Assembly: GCF_025060755.1 (NCBI RefSeq)
Contig: NZ_JANYUY010000052.1
Coordinates: forward strand, 1-49,613
DNA: 49,613 nucleotides
Reading direction: 5' to 3'
DNA from: Paenibacillus doosanensis
Lineage (GTDB): Bacteria; Bacillota; Bacilli; Paenibacillales; NBRC-103111
Position numbers and translations under genes: made by a program
Notes under the pieces: model-generated
What the model was told of the DNA's origin: nothing
Databases searched by the model: none
Seen by the model: the letters and a program-made list of their open reading frames with translations, nothing else
In this document: piece by piece, positions 8,391 to 16,140 of the stretch
Layout of the letters: each line of letters opens with the position of its first letter
Numbering within the stretch: position 1 is the first letter of the stretch

Positions 8391-9761
8391 TTATTCCTTG
8401 GAATTCGCTTGCAGAGCGTCGCCAATAACTAGCGAATGAAGACCTGCATACCCTTCCCGCGCGAGCTCGGCGCTTAATGCGTCCGTAGTCTCTTTGCCCG
8501 CATGCACCAGCACGGTTTCCTTGCTCGGCAGCGCATCCAGCATCGCCCGAACGTCGGGCTTGCCCTGATGCACCTTGTACCGGACAAAACGCGCTGCCGG
8601 ATCGCCGACTCCGCCATCTTGTCCGGTGATCAGACGGCGGCCCAAGCTTCCTTGGGCGAGATGTCCGGTCAAAATGACGCGGTAGCCGCCACGGCGCTTG
8701 AGCACCTCGTAATACCACCGGCATTTGGCGGATTGCATCATCCCGTCGCTTGTGAAGACGATGGCTGCGGCCGGCGCAGCGCCGATCGCCCGTTCCCGGC
8801 CGGCCGGATCGTCCACAACCGTCATGCAGCCGTGTTGAAGCCCCCGGGCGATGCGGCCCGCGGCATTCTCGCGCAGCCAGGCACGCCACTGCAGCATGTC
8901 GGCCAGTCCGTCGACAATCTCCTTCTCCGCGACGATGCGGACGTCCGGGAACGTCTCCTGCGCCCACAGCAAGAGCTCCTGCCCTCTTCCGAAGACCGGA
9001 ACGGGCAGCAGCACCGTCTCGCCGCGATGCAGCGCTTCGCCGACCGCGGCCTTCAGCAGCGCCAGCTTCTCGCCCTGGGAGTCGGGATCGCCGCCGTACG
9101 CCGCGTCGACGATCGCCAGGTCGACGGTCGGCCCGTTCGCCCGGGCCGAGCTCCGCCCCGCGCCGCCGAGGGCCGGCTGCGCCTCTTCCCCGCTGCGAAG
9201 CTCCGCGGCGGGCAGCGCCGGTATGTCGGCCGCCAGCAGCGCCGACTCCGACGTGTAATCGCCGGAGAAGAAGGCGAGCCGGCCTTCGATGTTCAGCAGC
9301 AGCCAAACCGAGCCGGGCAGATGGCCGCTGCGGCCCCAGCAGACGCTCAGCTTCGGCGAAAGCGCGAGCCACTCCCCGGGGCCGGCGGTTTCTTCCAAAT
9401 ACGCGTATTGAATCGCGTCGATATGTTCTTCCTCGTAGGGCAGCGGCGCTCCTTGTGCAGCGACGTACTGCTTCCAGGCGCGGAAATAAGCCGGCAGCTG
9501 CCGGACCGTTGCGCGCGTCGTCCATACGGCCCCGCGATAGCCGAGCTTATAAAGCAGCGGGATCGCTACGGAATGATCCTCGTGGGCGTGGGACAAGAAG
9601 ACCGCGTCGAGCCCGGCCGCGGTCTCCCCGACTAAGGAAGGATATGCTCCGGGCCCTTCCTTCTTCACCCCGCAGTCCAGCAGCACGCGGGTTTGACGAT
9701 GTTCGATCAAATAGCAGGAGCGGCCATGTTCTCCGGCTCCGCCCCATACGGTAACTTGCAT
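8391..9761 (-). CDS. Metallo-beta-lactamase-fold hydrolase of the beta-CASP (CPSF73/RNase-like) type
   Basis: 456 residues from the preferred ATG. HAHEDH at residues 58-63 is the two-zinc signature. A beta-CASP domain follows (VFTSDGMMQSAKCRWYYEV), then the end motifs LTGHLAQGSLG and KVHQGKPDVRAML, with a late histidine in LVHAGKE. Proteins of this build include RNases and other phosphodiesterases. An upstream in-frame GTG (9776) exists, but the ATG at 9761 overlaps the permease stop as TAATG and has GGAG nine bases upstream, so translational coupling is likely. It is the last gene of an ABC transporter operon, an unusual place for an RNase-like protein. Hydrolysis of an imported phosphoester is possible but unproven. 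Confidence 0.85.
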   Translation of the reverse strand: MQVTVWGGAGEHGRSCYLIEHRQTRVLLDCGVKKEGPGAYPSLVGETAAGLDAVFLSHAHEDHSVAIPLLYKLGYRGAVWTTRATVRQLPAYFRAWKQYVAAQGAPLPYEEEHIDAIQYAYLEETAGPGEWLALSPKLSVCWGRSGHLPGSVWLLLNIEGRLAFFSGDYTSESALLAADIPALPAAELRSGEEAQPALGGAGRSSARANGPTVDLAIVDAAYGGDPDSQGEKLALLKAAVGEALHRGETVLLPVPVFGRGQELLLWAQETFPDVRIVAEKEIVDGLADMLQWRAWLRENAAGRIARGLQHGCMTVVDDPAGRERAIGAAPAAAIVFTSDGMMQSAKCRWYYEVLKRRGGYRVILTGHLAQGSLGRRLITGQDGGVGDPAARFVRYKVHQGKPDVRAMLDALPSKETVLVHAGKETTDALSAELAREGYAGLHSLVIGDALQANSKE

Positions 9762-11440
9762 TATTTCACACTCCACTTTTGTCTGGCGCTCAATAGGTTA
9801 ATGCCGAGCAGCAGCAGCGTGGTCAGCCCGACGGAGACGACGGCCATCGCCATCCCGAGAGACACCTTGCCCTGCTCGAACTGTGAAAATATATAGGTCG
9901 CCGACGTTTCCATAGACGGCGGCAATATCATCAGCGACGCGACCAATTCGCGAACCGAGATAGTGAAAGTCATCATCCATCCGGCCAGCATCCCTGGAAC
10001 GATCAGCGGCAGCAGAATGCGCCGGAAAATATACGCCGCGCTTCCCCCGAATACGCGTCCCGCCTGAAACAGCGATTCGTCCAATTGGGCGAAATTCGCT
10101 TTGACATACTGCACGGTATACGGCAGGAAGAAGACGACATACGTCAGCACGACCATCCCGTACGTATTGTACAGCGGAACCGGGTTCCACGGCGCGTTCC
10201 AAAGCAATATTAAGCCGACGACGATGACGATGCCCGGCACCGTATTCGGCAGCACGCTGAACAGGTCGGCGATGCGCTGCGGCCATGACCGGGCGCGCCC
10301 GATCATCAGCGCGAAATAAGTGCCGAGCAGGACCGATATCGTCGCCGCCGCCAGCGACAAGCCGAGGCTGTTCATGAGCGCTTCCATGCTTTTCGATCCC
10401 CAGGCCAAAAGCTCCGAGTAGTTGGCAAGCGTCATGTTGGACCATTCGAGGCCCGCGCCGCGCAGCTTCATCATCGAGGCGGCGATGATCGAAAAATACG
10501 GCACGCCGATGGACAGCAGCAGCAGGCCCACTACGTACAGCCAGACAAGCGCGCGCGTCCAGCCGTTCAGCCGGTACAGCTTACCGCGCGTGCCCTTGCC
10601 GCCGACGAGCGAATAGGTGAACCGCCGGCTGACGACGCTCTGTACATACCAGACTAGCAGGCAAGTGCTCAGCAGCACGGAAGCCAGCGCCGTCGCTTTG
10701 CCGAAATCGATCGGCCAGCTCGAAATGTATTTATGAATTTCCGACGTAAGCACATAGTAGCCGATTTTGCGGCCGAAGGTCGCAGGCGTGCCGAACTCGG
10801 CGATCGTTTTGACGAAGATGAGCAGAGCACCCATCGCATAGCTGGATAGCAGCAGCGGCAGAACGATGCGCCGGAAGCTGTACAAAAACCCGCCGCCGTG
10901 CACCGCCGCCGCTTCTTCCTTGCCGCCTCCGATCTGCAGGAGCGCGTTGCGCAAGATCAAGTACAGGAACGGGAACAGATGGAAGCTCATAATCGCGATC
11001 ATCCCGACCTGGCTGAAGAAAACCGGCGTCACCGCAGCCGCCGCGGGCAGCAGCTGCTCCAGATAACCGTTCGTCTGCATGAACAAAATCCAGCCCATGG
11101 AACCGATGTAAGGCGGCGTCATAAACGGAATTAACAGCACGATGTCGAGCCAGCCGTGCCGTTTCAGCTCCGTCCGGGATAAAATCCAGGCCAGCGGCAG
11201 CGCCAGCACCGTCGCTCCGGCGACGACCCACAGCCCGAGCCAAATCGAATTCCAGAATACTTCGCCAAGTTCATTCTCCGCGATGGTGCGCAGCGGCTCG
11301 AGCAGGTCCAACTTCTCTCCGGTGCGGACGCTCGTCATCAGGATGAAAAAAAGCGGGACGACCACAAGCATCGCCAGAAGCAGCAAGGCTAGCGTCATCC
11401 CAAGATGTTTATGCGAAACTGTCTTTGCTCTCTGCATCAT
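9761..11440 (-). CDS. ABC transporter permease, two fused FbpB/ThiP-type domains
   Basis: 559 residues with about 12 membrane helices. Each half has an EAA-type loop for contact with the ATPase: EEAAAVHGGGFLYSFRRIVL in the first and FQAGRVFGGSAAYIFRRILL in the second. Fused permeases of this kind serve Fe3+, thiamine, 2-aminoethylphosphonate and sugar-phosphate importers. It lies six bases after the binding-protein gene and overlaps the next gene by one base. A second ATG three bases in could be the start, since the Shine-Dalgarno is very close to the first. The substrate is not decided by sequence alone. Confidence 0.9.
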   Translation of the reverse strand: MMQRAKTVSHKHLGMTLALLLLAMLVVVPLFFILMTSVRTGEKLDLLEPLRTIAENELGEVFWNSIWLGLWVVAGATVLALPLAWILSRTELKRHGWLDIVLLIPFMTPPYIGSMGWILFMQTNGYLEQLLPAAAAVTPVFFSQVGMIAIMSFHLFPFLYLILRNALLQIGGGKEEAAAVHGGGFLYSFRRIVLPLLLSSYAMGALLIFVKTIAEFGTPATFGRKIGYYVLTSEIHKYISSWPIDFGKATALASVLLSTCLLVWYVQSVVSRRFTYSLVGGKGTRGKLYRLNGWTRALVWLYVVGLLLLSIGVPYFSIIAASMMKLRGAGLEWSNMTLANYSELLAWGSKSMEALMNSLGLSLAAATISVLLGTYFALMIGRARSWPQRIADLFSVLPNTVPGIVIVVGLILLWNAPWNPVPLYNTYGMVVLTYVVFFLPYTVQYVKANFAQLDESLFQAGRVFGGSAAYIFRRILLPLIVPGMLAGWMMTFTISVRELVASLMILPPSMETSATYIFSQFEQGKVSLGMAMAVVSVGLTTLLLLGINLLSARQKWSVK

Positions 11441-11446
11441 TCGCCT

Positions 11447-12544
11447 CTACTTAAACAGCTGGGTAAATTTCTTTGTAACCGCGTCGCCGTTGGTATCCAT
11501 CCAAGCCCAATCGACTTTCATTTGCGGAATTTGCTCGACGCCCGGACGATCTTTGGCCGCTACGTCTTTGCGGCCCGGCAAGAGGTACGTTTCGGCGACC
11601 ATTTTCTGCGCTTCATCCGACAGCAAGTAGTCGATAAACGCCTTGGCGTTGTCCACATTTTTGCTTGTCTTGACGATGGCGGCCGGACGCGGGCTGATCA
11701 CCGTGCCGCTCGCAGGATAGATCATATCGATCGGCTCGCCTTTGGCTTTTGCCTGATAGGTCATATAGTCGACGCCTGCGGCTACGATGCTCTTGGAGCC
11801 GGTAATGACCGGATCGAGCGCCTCCTGGTTGGCGCCTGCCATTACCGCGCCGTTCTTCTTGTACTGGTCGAGCAGCTCCCAGCCGGAATCGCCTCTGGTG
11901 CTGAGGTAGCCCGTGACGAAATCGAGCGCCGAGCCGGACAAGGCGGGATCGGGAATATTGATTTTACCCTTCCACTCTTCCTTCGTCAGATCGGCCCATT
12001 CCTTCGGAGGATTTTTCACCAGCTTGGTGTTATAGCCGATGCCGAGCGCAGAGGCGCTGTAGCCGAAGAAATTGCCGTCTTTATCGGACCATTCGGGAAT
12101 CAGCTTATCCGCATTTTTCGCCTCTTTATATTCCAGCGTCATTCCGCTCTTCTTAAGCCCTTGGGCCGACGGCAGCGAAGCGAGGACGACGACGTCGACG
12201 ACCGGATTCGCTTTCTCCGCTTCCATACGGGACAGAATTTTTCCTGTGGTTCCCTGGAACATCTCAATTTTGACGCCGGTTTTAGCTTCATAGCCCTTCT
12301 GGATGCTTTCCGCCAGCTCCTTCGGCCCTGCGCTGTAGACGACCAGCTTGCCGCTCAGCTTCTTCTCTTCCTGCTTAGCCTCCGTTTTGGCCGGCTCCGC
12401 GGCCGCCCCTCCCGCCTTCGGCGCCGCTCCGTTCGTGGACGCCGCTTGCGGCGTCGTGCCGCAGCCTGCGATACCGAAGCCGACCATAGCCGTTAGCAGC
12501 AGCAGCGCCCCGTTTTTCAAACCTGTCGTCATTCTCGTTTTCAT
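11447..12544 (-). CDS. ABC transporter substrate-binding lipoprotein (FbpA/AfuA/PhnS class)
   Basis: 365 residues. The signal peptide ends in a lipobox (GFGIAGC), and an Ala/Lys-rich linker follows. The mature domain begins LVVYSAGPKELAESIQKGYE, typical of the Fe3+-type binding proteins that also include phosphonate and hexose-phosphate binders. The family motif AGANQEALDPVITGSKSIV and the end region ISPRPAAIVKTSKN are present. I do not see the paired tyrosines of iron-binding FbpA, which leans away from iron, but this is a by-eye reading. AGGAGG precedes the ATG by eight bases. Second gene of the operon. Confidence 0.9.
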   Translation of the reverse strand: MKTRMTTGLKNGALLLLTAMVGFGIAGCGTTPQAASTNGAAPKAGGAAAEPAKTEAKQEEKKLSGKLVVYSAGPKELAESIQKGYEAKTGVKIEMFQGTTGKILSRMEAEKANPVVDVVVLASLPSAQGLKKSGMTLEYKEAKNADKLIPEWSDKDGNFFGYSASALGIGYNTKLVKNPPKEWADLTKEEWKGKINIPDPALSGSALDFVTGYLSTRGDSGWELLDQYKKNGAVMAGANQEALDPVITGSKSIVAAGVDYMTYQAKAKGEPIDMIYPASGTVISPRPAAIVKTSKNVDNAKAFIDYLLSDEAQKMVAETYLLPGRKDVAAKDRPGVEQIPQMKVDWAWMDTNGDAVTKKFTQLFK

Positions 12545-12563
12545 TGATTAAGCCTCCTATAAA

Positions 12564-13538
12564 TTATGAAATATGATGAATATGCTTTTCCGACACATAC
12601 AGGTTCGCTTGTTCTCCATGCGGCAGCCTTCGCTGATGATAAGCCGTCCAGAGCCCCAGTTCCCCCATGTCGAGCTGCACTTCATAACGATCCCCCAAAT
12701 AGCTGACACTGCGAATCGTGCCCGTATACCTTTGTTCTTTGTCTTCCGCTTCGTCCTCCGGCCGCCAGCGGATATGCTCCGGCCGCACCAGACTCCGGTC
12801 TTTCGCCAGCCAATTGGATTTGCCGATAAACTGGGCGACGAAAGGATGCTCCGGCGCGCCGTAGATGTCCTCCGGCCGGCCGATCTGCAAAATTCTCCCC
12901 TGCTTCATGACGACGATTTCATCGGACATAGACATCGCCTCGGTCTGATCATGCGTGACATACAGCGCGGTGAGTCCGATATCCCGCACCAGACTGATCA
13001 GCTCGAGCCGCATTTCGTCGCGGAGCATCGCATCGAGCGCGCTGAGCGGCTCGTCGAACAAGACGAGCCGGGGCTTCGTTACGACGGCCCGGGCGAAGGC
13101 TACCCGCTGCTGCTGTCCTCCCGACAGCTGATGGGGGTATCGGTCCTCCATCCCGCCGAGCCGGACCTGATCAACCGCTTCCTGCACCTGGCGCTTCAAA
13201 TCTTTGGTCTTTCCCGACGCCCGCAGCCCGAAGGCTACGTTCTCGAACACGGTCATATGGGGCCATAGCGCAAAATCTTGAAAGACCATGCCGAACCCGC
13301 GCCGGTGAGCCGGCTGTTCGATGCGGCGGGCGCTCGAATACATGCACTCGTCTCCGACGGCAATTTCCCCTTGATCCGGAGTTTCCAGCCCGGCGATCAT
13401 CCTCAGCAGCGTCGTCTTGCCGCAGCCCGAGGGCCCAAGCAGCGTCGTGAAGCGGCCTTGACGGATGCGCAGATCCGTAGCATGCAGCGCCTGCACGTCA
13501 TCGAACGATTTTTGTAAGCCTTGAATTACGACATCCAT
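12564..13538 (-). CDS. ABC transporter ATP-binding protein (FbpC/PotA type)
   Basis: 324 residues. Walker A GPSGCGKTT (about 35-43), Q-loop in VFQDF (Gln87), signature LSGGQQQR (138-145), Walker B RLVLFDEP (157-164) and the D-loop SALD are intact. A C-terminal TOBE-like domain occupies about 235-320. It heads the minus-strand operon ATPase, binding protein, permease, metallo-beta-lactamase-fold protein. The promoter should lie in the 184-base divergent region shared with the LysR gene. Confidence 0.92.
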   Translation of the reverse strand: MDVVIQGLQKSFDDVQALHATDLRIRQGRFTTLLGPSGCGKTTLLRMIAGLETPDQGEIAVGDECMYSSARRIEQPAHRRGFGMVFQDFALWPHMTVFENVAFGLRASGKTKDLKRQVQEAVDQVRLGGMEDRYPHQLSGGQQQRVAFARAVVTKPRLVLFDEPLSALDAMLRDEMRLELISLVRDIGLTALYVTHDQTEAMSMSDEIVVMKQGRILQIGRPEDIYGAPEHPFVAQFIGKSNWLAKDRSLVRPEHIRWRPEDEAEDKEQRYTGTIRSVSYLGDRYEVQLDMGELGLWTAYHQRRLPHGEQANLYVSEKHIHHIS

Positions 13539-13636
13539 GGATTTCCCTTCCTATCTGTCAGTCAATCTATTCACAGTGTACAAGCTCAAATGCAGAGAAA
13601 TATTATCGCCACGTAAAGATTTTGTTAAAAATATCA

Positions 13637-13670
13637 ATGGATTCTATTCAAATCCATAGATTTTTTCTAT
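13637..13670. promoter_or_regulatory. Two overlapping dyads, probable LysR operator
   Basis: ATGGATT (13637-13643) and AATCCAT (13651-13657) form a perfect 7-bp dyad with a 7-base spacer. ATAGA (13656-13660) and TCTAT (13666-13670) form a second dyad overlapping the first by two bases. They lie between the divergent ATPase and LysR genes, where LysR-type regulators normally bind T-N11-A dyads. Confidence 0.6.
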
Positions 13671-13722
13671 ACTGGTTGCGTACGGTTTACCGAATGGAAG
13701 GAACGGGAGGACAGCCAAACCT

Positions 13723-14619
13723 ATGAATATAAATCTGTTGAAGCTGCAAATCGTAGAACTGCTGGAGAGGCATAAAAAGATTACGGCGGTTGCCGAAGCG
13801 CTCGGTTTAAAGCAGCCGACGATCACTTTCCATATGAAAAGCTTGGAACAGGAGCTGGGTGTATCGTTATTCGAGCACCGCTCGGGGAAAGTGCATTTGA
13901 CCGAAGCCGGCAAGTCGCTGTTTCATTACTCGGTTAAAATCAATTCACTGGCGCAAGAAGCCGCAAGAGTCGTCAAAGAATTCGATCAGCTCGGCAGAGG
14001 CAGTCTGAAAATCGGCGCGAGCTACGTGCCGGGAACGTATATGCTGCCGCGCATTTTAAGCGAATTCGCCAGAGCCTACCCGAGAATCAGCCTGTCCCTT
14101 ATGATCCGGACCGCGCCGGTGATCAAAGAGCTGATCCTTAATCACGAGATCGATCTCGGGATCATTTCCTGCGAGCCGTTCCAGCTCCCCCCGCTGCTGT
14201 CCGAGACGCTTTGCGAGGACGAGCTCGTGCTGATTATGTCGCCGCAGCACGGACTGGCCCGTCAACCGCAGCTGTATCCCGACCAGCTCGAGCAGGTTCC
14301 GTTTCTGCTGCACAGTCCGGAGTCCAGCACCCGCCAGCTGACGGCGAAGTGGGCGCAGAGCAACCGGATCGAGCTGCGGGGACAGATGGAATTCGATTCG
14401 CTGGAAGCGATCAAACAAACCGTCATGCTCGGCGAAGGCGTCTCGTTCGTATCCCGCCTTGCCGTTCGCAAGGAGGTCGAACGCGGGGAGCTGCTGGTCC
14501 GGCAAATTCCGCAAAACAGCTACAACCGCTACGTCTACGTCGCTTTCAACGAGGACCGCAGCCAATCCGCCGTTTTGGACGAATTTATCGGCCATTTGCG
14601 CCGGGAGGTCCCGGAATAA
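13723..14619 (+). CDS. LysR-family transcriptional regulator
   Basis: 298 residues. The N-terminal winged helix-turn-helix (about 1-60: AVAEALGLKQPTITFHMKSLEQELGVSLFEH) is followed by the linker helix and a periplasmic-binding-like effector domain (about 90-295, starting LKIGASYVPGTYMLPRILSEF). This is the usual LysR length and order. It is divergent from the ABC/metallo-beta-lactamase-fold operon and most likely regulates it, with an effector related to the imported solute. Start ATG is preceded by GGGAGGA. No second target is evident; the next gene downstream is a GH105 gene 238 bases away. Confidence 0.92.
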   Translation: MNINLLKLQIVELLERHKKITAVAEALGLKQPTITFHMKSLEQELGVSLFEHRSGKVHLTEAGKSLFHYSVKINSLAQEAARVVKEFDQLGRGSLKIGASYVPGTYMLPRILSEFARAYPRISLSLMIRTAPVIKELILNHEIDLGIISCEPFQLPPLLSETLCEDELVLIMSPQHGLARQPQLYPDQLEQVPFLLHSPESSTRQLTAKWAQSNRIELRGQMEFDSLEAIKQTVMLGEGVSFVSRLAVRKEVERGELLVRQIPQNSYNRYVYVAFNEDRSQSAVLDEFIGHLRREVPE

Positions 14620-14793
14620 GCGAGGAAGAACGCATGCTTTGGCAAGGATACACGCCCGGTTAACATGCAGCCGACAATCGCTCTCTATACTCCTATAGAT
14701 TTATTTGCAGGAAATGATATTTTTCGTTGCCCGAAAGATCGAAAGAAGATACAATGACAAGTGAGTTCTGTCTTTATATTGTTTTACACCCGG

Positions 14794-14807
14794 TTAAGCG
14801 CTTTGCT
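14794..14807. promoter_or_regulatory. cre-like site upstream of the GH105 gene
   Basis: TTAAGCGCTTTGCT contains the palindromic core AAGCGCTT of catabolite-response elements and lies about 50-65 bases before the GH105 start. The flanking bases match the CcpA consensus only partly. Confidence 0.35.
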
Positions 14808-14857
14808 TGTTCCGGTAATCGCAATAAAACAAACATAAACAAAAAGGAGCTGCCGTC

Positions 14858-15967
14858 ATGCAGGAAACGATCCAACGCGAATTAAAAAAAGTCATCAATC
14901 AGCTGCTGAATTTAAAAAGACCCGATAACGAGAGCCAATTAAAGGAGTTGTCCGACGAGGGCAAAGCCTTGGGGTACTTCCCTCGCGACTTCGGCATGGA
15001 CGAGTGGGACTGGCCGCAGGGCATCGGCTTGTACGGCTTAAATAAACTGACCAGTCAAGAAGGCTTTGACGGCGGTTACCGGGAATTCTTCTTGAACTGG
15101 TCCAACGAACAGATCGAGCGCGGGCTGCCGCTCAAAAACGTCAACACGACGGCCCCTTTGCTTACGCTGATGGATTTGCCGAGCATCGAGAAGCTGGCAT
15201 TGGAATGGATGCAATGGGTTGAGCGGGAATGCCCGCGGACGAAAGAGAACGGAATTCAGCACGTCACCTCCGGCAATACGTCCAAATTCGAATTAAACCT
15301 GCATGACCAGGAAATTTGGATCGATACGTTGTTCATGGTGGTGCTGTTCACCGCCAAAATGGGCAAAAAATATAATAATGCGGCATGGATGAACGAGGCG
15401 GCTTACCAATTCGCGCTTCATATCCAATATATCTTCAGCCCCGAAAATTCCTTGTTCTTCCATGGCTACGATTTCAATAATCAAAACAATTTCAGCGCAG
15501 CGCATTGGTGCCGCGGCAACAGCTGGTTTACACTGGCCGCTCCCGAATTTTTGGAAATCATGCAGGATTCTATGACGGCGGAGTCCCGCGAGCTGATTTT
15601 CGGCACCTACAAAGCCCAAGTGGACAAGCTGGTCGAATTGCAGCATGAAAGCGGCCTGTGGCATACTCTGCTCGACGATCGGGACAGCTACACGGAAGTA
15701 TCCGGTTCGGCTGCGATTACGGCGGGCATTCTGAAGGGAATCCGCCTCGGCCTGTTGGACGCAAGCTATTTGGAGCCGTGCCGTAATGCGGTTGCCGCGG
15801 TGCTGAAGAACATCTCCGAAGACGGCACGGTGCTGAACGTTTCCGCGGGAACTCCGATTTGCGAGAGCAAAGAGGATTACAAAAAGATCGTTTTCGCGCC
15901 GACCGCCTACGGACAAGCGTTAGTGATCGTGCTGCTGGCCGAAGCGCTGTATCATCCTGAATTGTAA
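14858..15967 (+). CDS. GH105 unsaturated glycuronyl (rhamnogalacturonyl) hydrolase
   Basis: 369 residues, the YteR/YesR length, with an alpha/alpha barrel pattern and no signal peptide. It hydrates and cleaves the terminal 4,5-unsaturated uronic acid left by polysaccharide lyases. The catalytic Asp is probably Asp156 in EIWIDTLFM. Other family marks are WCRGNSWF, GLWHTLLDD, TEVSGSAAITAGI and the late YGQAL. The cytoplasmic location implies action on imported lyase products, of rhamnogalacturonan or another uronic-acid glycan such as ulvan. AAAGGAG precedes the ATG. It is monocistronic, closed by a strong terminator, and has a cre-like site upstream. Confidence 0.9.
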   Translation: MQETIQRELKKVINQLLNLKRPDNESQLKELSDEGKALGYFPRDFGMDEWDWPQGIGLYGLNKLTSQEGFDGGYREFFLNWSNEQIERGLPLKNVNTTAPLLTLMDLPSIEKLALEWMQWVERECPRTKENGIQHVTSGNTSKFELNLHDQEIWIDTLFMVVLFTAKMGKKYNNAAWMNEAAYQFALHIQYIFSPENSLFFHGYDFNNQNNFSAAHWCRGNSWFTLAAPEFLEIMQDSMTAESRELIFGTYKAQVDKLVELQHESGLWHTLLDDRDSYTEVSGSAAITAGILKGIRLGLLDASYLEPCRNAVAAVLKNISEDGTVLNVSAGTPICESKEDYKKIVFAPTAYGQALVIVLLAEALYHPEL

Positions 15968-15977
15968 GAACGAATCC

Positions 15978-16020
15978 GCAATAAAGCTTGAGCAATCAAG
16001 CTTTATTGCGCCCCTTTTTT
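15978..16020 (+). terminator. Strong terminator after the GH105 gene
   Basis: A perfect 14-bp stem (GCAATAAAGCTTGA, 15978-15991, with TCAAGCTTTATTGC, 15996-16009) closes on a GCAA tetraloop. TTTTTTT follows after GCCCC. It starts ten bases past the stop codon. Confidence 0.95.
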
Positions 16021-16034
16021 TAAAGCGCTTTCAT
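16021..16034. promoter_or_regulatory. cre-like sequence between convergent genes
   Basis: TAAAGCGCTTTCAT (ATGAAAGCGCTTTA on the minus strand) matches the CcpA consensus core and one arm perfectly. It lies in the convergent gap after the GH105 terminator, an odd place for control of initiation, so it may be inactive or chance. Confidence 0.3.
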
Positions 16035-16104
16035 TTGTAGGCAAATCGAATCCTCCCCGCAGGTAGTACCGCCAATGCTTGCTGTCGGCCGCACCTCCAT
16101 GCTG

Positions 16105-16129
16105 AAGGCGGCCCGGAACGGGCCGCCTT
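16105..16129 (-). terminator. Hairpin after the GH106-like gene
   Basis: AAGGCGGCCCG and CGGGCCGCCTT form an 11-bp perfect stem with a 3-base loop, about 12 bases past the minus-strand stop. Only two Ts follow, so termination may be weak or factor-aided. Confidence 0.6.
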
Positions 16130-16140
16130 GGATCAACTTG

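Noticed and set aside
8359-9525. 388-codon minus-strand frame overlapping the metallo-beta-lactamase-fold gene
   Set aside because: Arg/Gly/Ala-rich out-of-frame translation of the same strand.
8502-9635. 377-codon plus-strand frame opposite the metallo-beta-lactamase-fold gene
   Set aside because: Shadow of a gene with intact catalytic motifs; the translation has no recognisable domain.
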